DNA from: a bacterium
Lineage (GTDB): Bacteria; UBP15; UBA6099
Length of the DNA stretch: 64,000 nt
Direction of reading: 5' to 3'
NCBI GenBank assembly: GCA_029564595.1
Contig: JAKQPS010000044.1
Span: 1 to 64,000 of the forward strand
Below, piece by piece: positions 42,866 through 51,603 of the stretch. The notes beneath the pieces are model-generated. The model saw nothing but the letters and a program-made list of their open reading frames with translations, did no database searches and was not told where the DNA came from. Both the position numbers and the translations under genes were made by a program. The first letter of the stretch is position 1; each line of letters begins with the position of its first letter.

Positions 42866-43609
42866 TCAGCCTCTTGCTCTCGCCAGCATTCTGGCAAGTT
42901 GCGCGGATTTCACGGGATCGAACGCGGCGAGTATGTCCGCCACCGTCTTGTCCTTCATTGCCGCTAGTATCCCCACTTTTTCGTCGTCGTTCAAATTGTT
43001 AAGAATATCGACAGTCGTGTCCGCCGGAAGATTTTCAAATATTTTTGCGATAAGCCTGTAGTTCTGGGAGCCGACCGGAGAGACAAGCTCCGGGATGCCT
43101 GCTCCGGGAAGCGCCTGAGGAGCCGTCGCCGCGATCGCCTGCGAAGCCGCCGGAGCTGCCGCGGGCTGCACCTCAATGTCGATCTCGCCGTCTGACAGGC
43201 TCTTCATCCCGGCGGCCATCTTTTCCATGCCGACCTTCATTTCATCTATATCGGCGGCAACCCCGTTGATTTTCCTCGTCGCTTTCTGGAGGTTTTCTAT
43301 CTGACGTTCGGCGCGCTCCAGTTTGGCGTAGAGCTGCTTGACGTCTATGGTCTGCTCCGGGGTCATGATTTCTTTCCAGCTTTCCCTATGCAGAGGCCTA
43401 GTGAAAAAGCTCAACACCGGCACATTCTTGGTTGACCTGTAAATAGCCTCTTCCGGCCCTCTTAAGGCTCCGGACAGATGAAGCACGGCAATGAGCAGCA
43501 GAACCGACACTCCGGCAAGCCCCACCCAAAGCCATGTCGAGCCTCGGCCGGACGCCTCAGGCTGCGCGCGTTCTTCTGTTTTCACCGCTTTCTTCGCCAT
43601 ATCTAGCAT
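42866..43609 (-). CDS. MotE-like (MgtE N-terminal domain) membrane protein
   Basis: The protein has 247 residues. A short basic cytoplasmic tail is followed by a transmembrane helix (LWVGLAGVSVLLLIAVLHLS) and a coiled-coil region (YAKLERAERQIENLQKATRK). The C-terminal helical domain (YRLIAKIFENLPADTTVDIL, NNLNDDEKVGILAAMKDKTV) is like the MgtE N-terminal and MotE-family fold. MotE-like proteins are periplasmic chaperones for stators, or flagellar-operon proteins of similar layout (YlxF). The order fliJ-SLT-motE-fliK supports a flagellar role. Either M1 (43609) or an ATG three codons later could be used. Confidence 0.8.
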   Translation of the reverse strand: MLDMAKKAVKTEERAQPEASGRGSTWLWVGLAGVSVLLLIAVLHLSGALRGPEEAIYRSTKNVPVLSFFTRPLHRESWKEIMTPEQTIDVKQLYAKLERAERQIENLQKATRKINGVAADIDEMKVGMEKMAAGMKSLSDGEIDIEVQPAAAPAASQAIAATAPQALPGAGIPELVSPVGSQNYRLIAKIFENLPADTTVDILNNLNDDEKVGILAAMKDKTVADILAAFDPVKSAQLARMLARARG

Positions 43610-43643
43610 CTCTCTTTCCTATTATTTCCGCTCTGTCTATTCG

Positions 43644-44270
43644 TCATCCGCCTGACAACATATTCAGTATGCGGCCAACGTAATCCTGTGTTTCCTTGTA
43701 TGGCGGAGTTCCGCCGTATGTCTCCACCGCTTTCGGCCCCGCGTTGTACGCTGACAACGCTTTCTTGGTGTCTCCGCCAAACCGATCAAGCATCTGCTTT
43801 AGGTATCTGGCCCCGCCGTCTATGTTCTGCGCCGGGTCGAACGGATCGGACACATTGAGGTCTCTTGCCGTGCCGGGCATCAACTGCATCAGCCCCATCG
43901 CGCCCTTGCTGGACACCGCTCTGGGGTTGAAGTTCGACTCGGCCTTTATCACCGCTTTCAACAGGCTCTGGCTCAAATCGTACTTATCCGCCGCCTGAGA
44001 TATCAGCGGATCGAAAGTCGCCGCTCCGGGAACCGGCCGGGTAAACGTTCCGGGCGCGAACAACTCGTCCCCGCCCCGCTCTTTTATCGATTTCGCCGGG
44101 GCCGTCCCGGCGCTGTTTTCAAGCTCTTTCTGGAAAGCGGAATTGTCCACTTTCGGAAATATATTCGCGCCGAACTTCTGTTGTATATTTTCTATGCGCT
44201 CCATCATGCTGACAATTCCCCAGCCTTCGGCCCGGTTGCTTATCCGTATGATGTTGTCGTTCATCGGCAT
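43644..44270 (-). CDS. Lytic transglycosylase (SLT domain), flagellar rod-region muramidase
   Basis: It cleaves the glycan strands of peptidoglycan, probably to let the rod pass the cell wall. The protein has 208 residues. The C-terminal 125 form an SLT goose-lysozyme-like domain: DLSQSLLKAVIKAESNFNPR with catalytic Glu111, AVSSKGAMGLMQLMPGTARD, YLKQMLDRFGGDTKKALSAY and NAGP. There is no signal peptide, so export may be through the flagellar apparatus, as for FlgJ. The N-terminus contains a rod-type segment (MMERIENIQQKFGANIF). It lies between fliJ and the MotE-like gene. Confidence 0.9.
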   Translation of the reverse strand: MPMNDNIIRISNRAEGWGIVSMMERIENIQQKFGANIFPKVDNSAFQKELENSAGTAPAKSIKERGGDELFAPGTFTRPVPGAATFDPLISQAADKYDLSQSLLKAVIKAESNFNPRAVSSKGAMGLMQLMPGTARDLNVSDPFDPAQNIDGGARYLKQMLDRFGGDTKKALSAYNAGPKAVETYGGTPPYKETQDYVGRILNMLSGG

Positions 44271-44290
44271 CGTCTGTCGTCTCCCGCTAT

Positions 44291-44764
44291 TTACGCCATT
44301 CTGCTTGAAGCGGCGTCCATTCCTTTTTCAGACCTCATGTGCCTTACGGTCCCCATATCGTCCAGCAACTTCTGGTCTTTCACGGCTTCGTCGTATGAAT
44401 ATCTCCCGTAAGCCGACTCTTTCGCTTTCACAAGGACTTCCTTGCTCCTCTTCGCCTCGACCAGAACCTGCTGCGCGGCGGCCATTTTCTTGCTCGTCTC
44501 GAACACCCTTTCCTGCTGTCTTGCTATCTGTTTCTCGATGACGAATATATATGTCTGAAAGAACGCCAGTTTCGTCACCGAAATATCCGTCTGCGCCGTC
44601 TCGTCCCTCATCGCCTCGTGATACCTGTAGCGCATATCCTTGAGCGTGTCCTCTCTTTTTTTCTCTTCGAGGTGCGCCCTTTGTTTTTCCGCAAGCTCCA
44701 TCTTCTTCTGCTCTTCGATGAACTCGCGATATTTGAGAACCGGCTGAAGCCTGAATTTAAACAT
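44291..44764 (-). CDS. fliJ: Flagellar export protein FliJ
   Basis: FliJ is the coiled-coil stalk of the export ATPase that links FliI to FlhA. The 157-residue protein begins MFKFRLQPVLKYREFIEEQK, the typical FliJ start (F-x-F-x-L-x-x-V-L-x-x-R). It is coiled coil throughout (RAHLEEKKREDTLKDMRYRY, EAKRSKEVLVKAKESAYGRY). The position, 2 bp after fliI, is canonical. Confidence 0.93.
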   Translation of the reverse strand: MFKFRLQPVLKYREFIEEQKKMELAEKQRAHLEEKKREDTLKDMRYRYHEAMRDETAQTDISVTKLAFFQTYIFVIEKQIARQQERVFETSKKMAAAQQVLVEAKRSKEVLVKAKESAYGRYSYDEAVKDQKLLDDMGTVRHMRSEKGMDAASSRMA

Positions 44765-44766
44765 AA

Positions 44767-46098
44767 TCAGCCGAATATTCCTTTCAGAGATCTCTTTGCG
44801 TCTTCATATTCTATTTTCTCGAACAACCCCTGCCTGATGTAGTCGTTCATGCGGTCGATGCGCGTGATTGCGTAGTCGATTTTCGGGTTGCTGTCCTTCA
44901 CATAAGCGCCGATGTTGATAAGGTCTTCGGCGTCTCTGTGGGTGGCCATTATCTCGACGAATCTGCGGGAGAGTTGCAGATGCTCCTCGGAGGTGACATC
45001 CGGCATAACACGGCTTATGCTCTGCATGACATCCACCGCAGGATAGATGTTGCGCGCGGCCAACGCTCTGGACAACACTATGTGTCCGTCCAGAATCGAC
45101 CGCACAGTGTCCGCCACCGGCTCGTTCATGTCGTCGGCTTCCACAAGCACGTTGTAAAGGCCAGTGATAGAGCCTTTGCCGGACATCCCGCTGCGTTCGA
45201 GCAGCTTCGGCAGCATGGTGAACAGGGACGGCGGGTATCCGCGCGTCGCCGGCGGCTCGCCAGTGGCCAACCCGAGTTCCCTTTGCGCGTACGCGAATCT
45301 TGTTATTGAATCTATCATTAATAATACGTTCTTGCCCCTGTCCCTGAAATACTCCGCTATCGCGGTCGCCAAATACGCCCCTTTGATTCTCATCAGCGGG
45401 GATTGATCCGACGTCGCAACCACCACTACCGATCTGGAAAGCCCTTCTTCCCCAAGGTCTCTTTCGATGAACTCGCGAACTTCGCGTCCGCGCTCGCCGA
45501 TAAGACCGATTACGTTCACGTCGGCCTTGGTGAACCGGGCAATCATTCCTATGACCGAGCTTTTTCCAACGCCGGAGCCTGAGAAAACGCCCATCCTCTG
45601 GCCTTTTCCCACTGTGAATAGTCCGTCAATCGCCCTTATCCCCAGCGGCATAGGTTCGGTTATCCTGCGTCTTTCGAGCGGCTTGGGCGGCGTCGCGTGA
45701 ACCTGCACCGGGACCGCGTTGGGAATCCTTCCCAATCCGTCGATCGGATTGCCAAGGCCGTCCACCACCCGCCCGATGCTGTCTTCCGAAACCATAACGG
45801 AAAGAGGCTTGCCGGAAGCGTGAACCTCGCATCCGGGACTGATTCCGTGCATATCCGCGAAAGGCATGAGAAGCAGTTTGTCGTCTCTGAAGCCGACCAC
45901 CTCGCACGGGATGGGCGAGTTTCCATTCTGCGGATAGATGACGCAGTATTCGCCCATAGCCGCGCCGGGACCGCGCGATTCGATTATCACGCCGATCACA
46001 TCCGTCACCCGGCCTATCTGCCTGACCAGATTGAGATTGCCGATCAGCTCTTTGAAATCGCTGACCCTGCGGGACGGTTGGGCTGTCTTAATGTTCAT
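44767..46098 (-). CDS. fliI: Flagellum-specific export ATPase FliI
   Basis: FliI is the hexameric F1-beta-like ATPase of the export apparatus. The 443-residue protein has an N-terminal beta barrel, Walker A GSGVGKSS (174-181), Walker B VLLMIDSITRFAYAQRELGL and the conserved GEPPATRGYPPSLFTMLPKL. The C-terminus (DRMNDYIRQGLFEKIEYEDA) is also as expected. It lies 26 bp after fliH, which regulates it, and 2 bp before fliJ. Confidence 0.97.
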   Translation of the reverse strand: MNIKTAQPSRRVSDFKELIGNLNLVRQIGRVTDVIGVIIESRGPGAAMGEYCVIYPQNGNSPIPCEVVGFRDDKLLLMPFADMHGISPGCEVHASGKPLSVMVSEDSIGRVVDGLGNPIDGLGRIPNAVPVQVHATPPKPLERRRITEPMPLGIRAIDGLFTVGKGQRMGVFSGSGVGKSSVIGMIARFTKADVNVIGLIGERGREVREFIERDLGEEGLSRSVVVVATSDQSPLMRIKGAYLATAIAEYFRDRGKNVLLMIDSITRFAYAQRELGLATGEPPATRGYPPSLFTMLPKLLERSGMSGKGSITGLYNVLVEADDMNEPVADTVRSILDGHIVLSRALAARNIYPAVDVMQSISRVMPDVTSEEHLQLSRRFVEIMATHRDAEDLINIGAYVKDSNPKIDYAITRIDRMNDYIRQGLFEKIEYEDAKRSLKGIFG

Positions 46099-46124
46099 AT
46101 CTTAATATACCGGCTCGCGGGCGC

Positions 46125-46997
46125 TTACTCGTCTTCGCCCTCGACCGCCTTCAATACGGCTTCCTGAACTTCTCCGAACTGCCTGTCTATCTGCGCGTCC
46201 ACGACCCCGCTCTCGGTCTGCACGATGCAACCGCCCGGTTCAACCTGCGGCGACGCCTTGAACTTTATCGACTCGTGATTCTGCACGACCGCGCGAATCT
46301 CGTCCGACGACCCCTTCAGAACCTCGATGTCAAGCGGATTGACGTGGATAACGAACTGTTTTTTGAAGCTGACTTTCGACAGCGCGTTCTTCACCACCGC
46401 CAGCACTGTGGTCGGATCGGTCATTATCTCTTTGTGAAGCACTTTTTCGGCGACCGCGAGCGCCATCTTGACTATATCGTTCTGGGATTCCGCGAGTATC
46501 TCGGTGTGGTACATTTTAAGTTGGTCGATGACTTGGCTCATCATGCTGACGGCCCCGGCGGCTTCCTCGGATGCCGCGTTCTTGCCCTTGCCGTAACCGT
46601 CCTCATATCCTTTTTTAAAGCCGTCCTGTTCGCCCGAAGAATAACCGGAGGCGTAAGCCTGCTTCATGTTCTGGTCGGCGTCGGCGGCGGCCTGCGCGCG
46701 CGCCTGCTCGAGTTCGAGAGCGGCGTCCCGGCGCGCCCGTTCCGTCTCGTCAGAGGCTTCCCGGCGCATTCTGGCGGCTTCTTCGCGCGCTACCTGCGTT
46801 ATCTCCGCAGCCTCGCGCTGGGCGGCCTCGAGCGCGGCTTTCGCCGCCCGCGAATGCTCGGCTTCGCGCTCTTGCGAGCCAGCCTCGCCTTCGTCCGGCT
46901 CCTCCGGCATGAACAACTCTTCCGGAAACTCCGAAAATGTCATCAGCCGGATTTTTCCGCCGTTGCTTCCCACTTCAGCTTGTTTGATTATACGCAT
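46125..46997 (-). CDS. fliH: Flagellar assembly protein FliH
   Basis: FliH binds FliI and anchors it to the C ring via FliN. The 290-residue protein has a long Ala/Arg/Glu helical part (AALELEQARAQAAADADQNM) and a glycine-containing helix (YASGYSSGEQDGFKKGYEDG followed by YGKGKN) with GxxxG-type spacing, typical of FliH. The C-terminal domain reads ALAVAEKVLHKEIMTDPTTV and VEPGGCIVQTESGVVDAQID. It lies between fliG and fliI. The start at 46997 has only a weak ribosome site, and an ATG 18 codons later is an alternative. Confidence 0.9.
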   Translation of the reverse strand: MRIIKQAEVGSNGGKIRLMTFSEFPEELFMPEEPDEGEAGSQEREAEHSRAAKAALEAAQREAAEITQVAREEAARMRREASDETERARRDAALELEQARAQAAADADQNMKQAYASGYSSGEQDGFKKGYEDGYGKGKNAASEEAAGAVSMMSQVIDQLKMYHTEILAESQNDIVKMALAVAEKVLHKEIMTDPTTVLAVVKNALSKVSFKKQFVIHVNPLDIEVLKGSSDEIRAVVQNHESIKFKASPQVEPGGCIVQTESGVVDAQIDRQFGEVQEAVLKAVEGEDE

Positions 46998-47019
46998 ATC
47001 AGACTACCGTCCGTTTTTT

Positions 47020-48030
47020 TTAGAGCATCTCTCCGCCCTCGGACCTGTAGTCCGAGATTTCTCCGGATTCGATCATTCCTCTGATGGTGTTCACAATATG
47101 CTGCTGCGCCTCTTCTATTTCCCTGAGCCGCACCGGGCCTGCGAAATCCATGTCTTCCTTCAACATTTCCGCCGCCCTCTTCGACATATTTCCATACACC
47201 TTCTGCTGCACTTCGTCCTTCATGTTCTTCAGCGCGGTGGCAAGCTGCGCGCTCTCCACCTGCCTGAGCACCTGCTGCAAGTCCCTGTCGTTGATCTTCA
47301 CGATGTCCTCGAACACGAACATCCTCTTCTTGATCTCTTCGGCCAGTTCGGGGTCTTCCTCGGACAGCTTGTCCATGATCTCGGACTCCGTCTTCCTGCC
47401 CACCCTGTTGAGGATTTCCACCACGCCGCCGATTCCGCCAGCCTCCGTGTACTCCGGGGACAGCACCATCGATAGCTTTTTCTCCAGCACCTTCTCAACT
47501 TCCTTAATAACTTCGGGGCTGGTTCTGTCCATCAGCGCGATGCGCTTGGTCACCGAAACCTGCAACGCCGGGTCATTGAGGGCCTTCATGATGTATGAAG
47601 ACTGCGCGGGCGACAGATAGGAAAGGACGAGCGCGATAGTCTGAGGATGCTCGTTGCGGATGAAGTTTAACAACTGGTTCGGATCGCTCTTGCGGGCGAA
47701 TTCGAACGGCGCGACGTCCAAGAACGTGGAGAGCCTGTTGATTACGTCCATGGCTTTGCCCGTTCCCAGAGCGCGCTCCAGCACATCCCGCGCGTAATCT
47801 ATGCCCCCGGCCAGTATGTACTCCTTGGCCATCGCCAGATTGTAGAATTCCTCAAGAACTCCCGCCTTGTCCTTAGGCGACAGCTTGTTGAGGCTGGCAA
47901 TTTCCAGAGTCAGCCGCTCGATTTCGTTGTCGGACATGTGCTTAAAAATGTCCGCGGCTATCTCCGGGCCGAGCGCCACCATCATCATGGCGGCTTTTTT
48001 AATTCCGGTGTTCTTTTCGTCCTTTGCCAT
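47020..48030 (-). CDS. fliG: Flagellar motor switch protein FliG
   Basis: FliG transmits torque from the stator to the rotor and sits on FliF. The 336-residue protein shows the N-terminal domain (IKKAAMMMVALGPEIAADIF), the armadillo and EHPQ motif region (LLNFIRNEHPQTIALVLSYL, LSPAQSSYIMKALNDP) and the C-terminal torque helix (LRQVESAQLATALKNMKDEV, YGNMSKRAAEMLKEDMDFAG with PVRL). All are well conserved. A GGGAG precedes ATG 48030. It follows fliF by 51 bp. Confidence 0.97.
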   Translation of the reverse strand: MAKDEKNTGIKKAAMMMVALGPEIAADIFKHMSDNEIERLTLEIASLNKLSPKDKAGVLEEFYNLAMAKEYILAGGIDYARDVLERALGTGKAMDVINRLSTFLDVAPFEFARKSDPNQLLNFIRNEHPQTIALVLSYLSPAQSSYIMKALNDPALQVSVTKRIALMDRTSPEVIKEVEKVLEKKLSMVLSPEYTEAGGIGGVVEILNRVGRKTESEIMDKLSEEDPELAEEIKKRMFVFEDIVKINDRDLQQVLRQVESAQLATALKNMKDEVQQKVYGNMSKRAAEMLKEDMDFAGPVRLREIEEAQQHIVNTIRGMIESGEISDYRSEGGEML

Positions 48031-48081
48031 TTATGCGGCTCCCGTGAGTAGGTCCGGGATATCGGTCCCGGCCCCTTTATG

Positions 48082-49695
48082 TCAGTCGGTGTCTTGGAAC
48101 AGCCATGAGCGCACTATCAAAGCCGCGCCCTCAGGATCGTCATGTATCATCCGAAGCACTTCTTCCTTTATCTTCTCTCTCATCCTCTGCTCGTCCGACA
48201 ACTCAGGCGCAAGCAATTCTTCGACAGGCACAGGCTCTTCGAGAACTTCCTCCTCGAACTCCGGCTCCTGCGGCAACTCCTCGCGCACCACCCACGTCCT
48301 CATCGCCAGCAACGAGATCACCAGCGTCAGTAGAATCAGGAAGATTATCAGCCCAACCCGCGTCCAGTACTTCACCGTCTCCATCTTTTGGTCGAAGATC
48401 CACTCTTCCTTCGGCCCCGGCTCGCCCGGCATGAACCTTATCGGCACCACGCTCACTTTGTCCCCGCGCTGCTCGTTCAGGTTCGCCGCGCTGATGACGT
48501 TCTCCCTGATTTCCATAATTCTTCTTCTCGTCAGGTACGTCTCTTCCCCGACCTTTATGTTCTCGTCGTTCAGCATCACGGCGACCGACATCATCCGTAT
48601 GTCGCCCTGATTCTTCTGCGTCTTGTCCAGTCGACGCGATATCTCGTAGTTCCTTGTTTCTTCTGTCCTGTTGTACTCCGCGTTGCCCTCGGCCAACCCC
48701 TTGTATCCGGGGATGTTCGATGTCGTCCCCGGCACTCCGATTTCAGGAACGGTTCCCGTGCCGAGATATTTCTCATCGATCAGTTGTTCGCTTCGGACTA
48801 TCCCGCTGTCGCCCACCACCGGAGTGTAAATTTCATCCTCTATTTCGTGGGAATCGTAATCAAGTTCGATAGACACCACGACCACCGTGTTGTCCTCGCC
48901 GAACACTTTCGATAGAGCCGCAAAGACTTTCTTCTGGTAGATGTCTTCGAGAATCGCCTTGTGCCTCAACTGAAGCTCGGTCAGCTTCATCTTTTCCTGC
49001 ATTTTTTTCTTTTCATCGAACTCGGAAAGAATATTTCCCTGAGAGTCGACCACTATGACGTTTTTCGGGTCAAGCCCCTCGACAGAGGATGAAACCAACC
49101 GGACGATGCCGCTTACCTGATCCTCCGAAAGAGTCTTCCCTTTCACAAGCTGGACGGCGACCGAGGCCGTAGATTCTTCCGTATCAACAACGAACAGACT
49201 CGGCTCCGGCTGAACCACCATCACCCTCGCCTGCTCGACGGCTTCGAGGCTCATAATCGTCCTTGATATCTCGCCCTCTATCGCCCTCTTGAGGTTGACT
49301 TTCTGCGTGAAGTCCGTCACTCCCAGCCGGGTGGCGTCGAACAGTTCGTAGCCTACCGTGCTCTTCGCCGGAAGCCCCTTGGCCGCAAGCTCGTTCCTCA
49401 GTTCGTAGACCATTTTCTTGTCCACCATGACGGCCTTGCCGCTCTGCTCGATCTTGTACGGAGTTTTTGTCTTCTTCAACTCCTGCACTATCGCGCTGGC
49501 GTCTTCCGGTTCGAGGTTCGTGAAAAGAGGCTCGAAACCCTTCTGTCCGCCACGGACCAAGGCAAACATCAACACAGCGACAGCAAGAAGCGCCACCGCT
49601 CCGGCCGCTCCCGCCGCTATCATCCGCTGCCTTTTGTTCGTCCGGGTCCAGAACTCGACCGCGCTGTCCTTCAGTTTCAAAAAACGCTCTTTCAT
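48082..49695 (-). CDS. fliF: MS-ring protein FliF
   Basis: FliF forms the MS ring, the first structure of the basal body. The 537-residue protein has a transmembrane helix at about 27-47 (AAGAAGAVALLAVAVLMFAL) and ring-building motifs (GFEPLFTNLEPEDASAIVQE, VGYELFDATRLGVTDFTQKV, NLKRAIEGEISRTIMSLEAV). A large periplasmic region follows, then a second transmembrane helix (VGLIIFLILLTLVISLLAMR) and a C-terminal FliG-binding tail ending in LIVRSWLFQDTD. The last part (LVRSWL) is the classical FliG contact. Length normal. Confidence 0.97.
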   Translation of the reverse strand: MKERFLKLKDSAVEFWTRTNKRQRMIAAGAAGAVALLAVAVLMFALVRGGQKGFEPLFTNLEPEDASAIVQELKKTKTPYKIEQSGKAVMVDKKMVYELRNELAAKGLPAKSTVGYELFDATRLGVTDFTQKVNLKRAIEGEISRTIMSLEAVEQARVMVVQPEPSLFVVDTEESTASVAVQLVKGKTLSEDQVSGIVRLVSSSVEGLDPKNVIVVDSQGNILSEFDEKKKMQEKMKLTELQLRHKAILEDIYQKKVFAALSKVFGEDNTVVVVSIELDYDSHEIEDEIYTPVVGDSGIVRSEQLIDEKYLGTGTVPEIGVPGTTSNIPGYKGLAEGNAEYNRTEETRNYEISRRLDKTQKNQGDIRMMSVAVMLNDENIKVGEETYLTRRRIMEIRENVISAANLNEQRGDKVSVVPIRFMPGEPGPKEEWIFDQKMETVKYWTRVGLIIFLILLTLVISLLAMRTWVVREELPQEPEFEEEVLEEPVPVEELLAPELSDEQRMREKIKEEVLRMIHDDPEGAALIVRSWLFQDTD

Positions 49696-49718
49696 TCGGC
49701 GCGCTCCCGTGTGTCAGT

Positions 49719-50027
49719 TTATACGGCGGTTCTCATCAGCGTGTTGAACGCCTCGACCGCCCTGTCTCTTATCTCCAGCGTCAAGCTCATCGCTATGCTG
49801 GCCTTCTCAATCGCTATCATCACCTGATGGATATCTTCGACTTCGCCCAGCGCGAGTTTGAACGCCATCTCGTCGGCGTGAGTCATCATGTCGTTCGTCG
49901 TTCCGACCGCCCTTTGCAACATCTGCGCGAACGTCTCATCCGTTTTCGCGGGCGTGTCCGTCTCGAACGGAAACGGGGAACTCGGCCTTACCGGCCCGAT
50001 CGACTGTACCGGGTCTATCGTCGTCAT
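49719..50027 (-). CDS. fliE: Flagellar MS-ring/rod junction protein FliE
   Basis: FliE links the MS ring to the proximal rod and is the first exported rod protein. The 102-residue protein carries FAQMLQRAVGTTNDMMTHAD and EMAFKLALGEVEDIHQVMIA, then IEKASIAMSLTLEIRDRAVE and AFNTLMRTAV, all family-typical. A GAGG lies upstream of ATG 50027. It is between flgC and fliF, the canonical order. Confidence 0.96.
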   Translation of the reverse strand: MTTIDPVQSIGPVRPSSPFPFETDTPAKTDETFAQMLQRAVGTTNDMMTHADEMAFKLALGEVEDIHQVMIAIEKASIAMSLTLEIRDRAVEAFNTLMRTAV

Positions 50028-50091
50028 GTTCTAATCCTCGTTTTCCTCTAGTCGCCGCGCGGCTTGCGCGCGGCCCTTATGCCGCCCTGTT

Positions 50092-50556
50092 TCAGGCGTT
50101 GCCTATCGATATCGCTTTCATCGCCATCGCTTTGGCGGAATTTATCGCCGTCACGTTCGCCTCGTACGCTCTTGACGCGGATATCATGTCCACCATTTCC
50201 TTGATGACGTCCACATTCGGATACGCCACATAGCCTTCGTTGTTGGCGTCCGGATGCCCCGGCTCGTATCTGAGCCTCGGCGGCGCGGGGTCCTTCATCA
50301 GTTCCAGCACCTTCACTCCTTCGCCGGGATTCTGCATCTCAGTTTTAATCTTCATCGGGAGAAAGGGGAACTTCCTGAAAGTCATGTCCGTCTTTGACGC
50401 GAACACCACCAGTTGCCTCTTGAACGGGCCGCCTTCGGGCGTGCGCGTCGTGTCCACGTTCGCTATGTTTCCCGCGATGACGTCCATCCTCAATCTCTGC
50501 GCCGTCAGCCCCGATGCGCTCGCGTCTATCGATGTGAACATTCCGTTGTTCGTCAT
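50092..50556 (-). CDS. flgC: Proximal rod protein FlgC
   Basis: FlgC is one of the proximal rod subunits. The 154-residue protein begins with MFTSIDASASGLTAQRLRMD and VIAGNIANVDTTRTPEGGPF, the N-terminal rod signature. It ends VAYPNVDVIKEMVDMISASR followed by AYEANVTAINSAKAMAMKAI. A segment of about 10 residues (FRKFPFLPMKIKTEMQNPGE) belongs to the variable middle. It lies between flgB and fliE. Confidence 0.96.
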   Translation of the reverse strand: MTNNGMFTSIDASASGLTAQRLRMDVIAGNIANVDTTRTPEGGPFKRQLVVFASKTDMTFRKFPFLPMKIKTEMQNPGEGVKVLELMKDPAPPRLRYEPGHPDANNEGYVAYPNVDVIKEMVDMISASRAYEANVTAINSAKAMAMKAISIGNA

Positions 50557-50577
50557 GGCCTTATCAACCTTTCTTCA

Positions 50578-50997
50578 TCATCTGCCGGAGATAGCTTTCT
50601 TTATCCCGGCCGTCTTTCTGTCCATAGCCTCTACAACCGCGTTGAACAGCAATTGATTCTTCGCCAACTCCGCCATCTCGACATCGATGTCAACGTTGTT
50701 GTCGTCCGCCCTGCTGAAGGTGTCGTTCTGCCTCCAGATCGTCGGCTTCACCGAATCTATGCTTTTCGAAGGATTGATGGGGATATGTCTGCCGTCCGTC
50801 CTGAAACCGGCCAGCCTGCTCGGAGTTCTTTCTATCGCCGCTTTGAACGCGTCCTCGAAATTGACTTCCGATCTTTTGAAGTGCGGAGTGTCAACATTCG
50901 CTATGTTGTTCGAGATTACTTTCTGCCTGACGGACGCGGTGTCGAGAGCTTTCGTCATCGCCACCATCGGCATACTTTTAAACAATTTATCAAGCAC
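50578..50997 (-). CDS. flgB: Proximal rod protein FlgB
   Basis: FlgB is the proximal rod subunit at the base of the rod. The 139-residue protein carries ALDTASVRQKVISNNIANVD and TPHFKRSEVNFEDAFKAAIE. It ends VDIDVEMAELAKNQLLFNAV and VEAMDRKTAGIKKAISGR, all family-typical. The GTG start at 50997 has a GGAGG 6 nt upstream. It is the first gene of the proximal flagellar operon, after the promoter at 51050-51078. Confidence 0.96.
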   Translation of the reverse strand: MLDKLFKSMPMVAMTKALDTASVRQKVISNNIANVDTPHFKRSEVNFEDAFKAAIERTPSRLAGFRTDGRHIPINPSKSIDSVKPTIWRQNDTFSRADDNNVDIDVEMAELAKNQLLFNAVVEAMDRKTAGIKKAISGR

Positions 50998-51049
50998 GCT
51001 CCGCCTCCGACAATATCAAAAATATAGCTTCGCTCCTAAAATCTTACTT

Positions 51050-51078
51050 AATCTATATTAAATATAGAATACTGTCAA
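51050..51078 (-). promoter_or_regulatory. Promoter of the flgB operon
   Basis: On the minus strand a perfect TTGACA (51073-51078) is followed after 17 bp by TAGATT (51050-51055, 4 of 6 matches to TATAAT) in an AT-rich stretch. It lies 53 nt upstream of the flgB GTG. It looks like a housekeeping sigma promoter rather than a sigma-28 or sigma-54 site. Confidence 0.65.
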
Positions 51079-51092
51079 CATAAAATTCACAT

Positions 51093-51138
51093 AAAAAGGG
51101 ATGTGATTTTCAACACAACGGCTACCGCCTCATCCTTT
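51093..51138 (-). terminator. Weak terminator before the flgB promoter
   Basis: On the minus strand AAAGGATG, at the stop codon of the gene 51130-51576, can pair with CATCCCTTT (one bulge), followed by a T-run. It would separate that gene from the flgB operon. The stem is short, so confidence is low. Confidence 0.35.
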
Positions 51139-51576
51139 CTTGTCGAAAAATTGCGGCGTCTCGTCTGTGGGTTTTTTCACAAATTTGTTGAAGATGTTCT
51201 GCGATTTTCTTACCAGTTCCAACGAATCCTTGCTTGCTTTCATGTCCTTTTGTATAGCATCCATCATCAATCCCTGCACAACCGCCAACTCCTCCACAAG
51301 CGTTATAAGCGTTGGAAAAAGCTCCAGCGCCGCCCTTTTTTCGGCTTCTGACACCTTGCCGGACGGCTTGCCGTCAATGAAAGGAATTTGTGAAAAAATC
51401 GCCTTTACCCGATCAAATTCATCAACAAATTCTATTACATTTGCGGCGAAATCCGTTCCCGCCGCCCCGCTCTCGATTTTTTTCAGAGCCGGCAATGCTT
51501 TCGCCTGAAGGAGTTCCGCCGCGTGGATGCACTCTTCCAGCGACTTCACCAAAGTTGTGTTTTCTTGTTTAGCCAT
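51130..51576 (-). CDS. Small helical protein, possibly a flagellar chaperone
   Basis: About 148 residues, all helical (NTTLVKSLEECIHAAELLQA, AALELFPTLITLVEELAVVQ, DSLELVRKSQNIFNKFVKKP) with the end QFFDKKG. I do not recognise a firm family. The size, all-helical make-up and place directly upstream of the flgB operon recall export chaperones of the FlgN/FliT kind, but this is inference. The ATG at 51576 is preferred over an upstream TTG that would overlap a TATAAT box (51598-51603). Confidence 0.6.
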   Translation of the reverse strand: MAKQENTTLVKSLEECIHAAELLQAKALPALKKIESGAAGTDFAANVIEFVDEFDRVKAIFSQIPFIDGKPSGKVSEAEKRAALELFPTLITLVEELAVVQGLMMDAIQKDMKASKDSLELVRKSQNIFNKFVKKPTDETPQFFDKKG

Positions 51577-51597
51577 TTTAGTCAATTCAACGGACAA

Positions 51598-51603
51598 ATT
51601 ATA
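51598..51603 (-). promoter_or_regulatory. TATAAT -10 box upstream of gene 51130-51576
   Basis: A perfect TATAAT on the minus strand lies 21 nt before the ATG at 51576. The hexamer 17 bp upstream of it is TTTTAT, a weak -35. It sits in the 79-bp spacer after the amidase gene. Confidence 0.4.
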
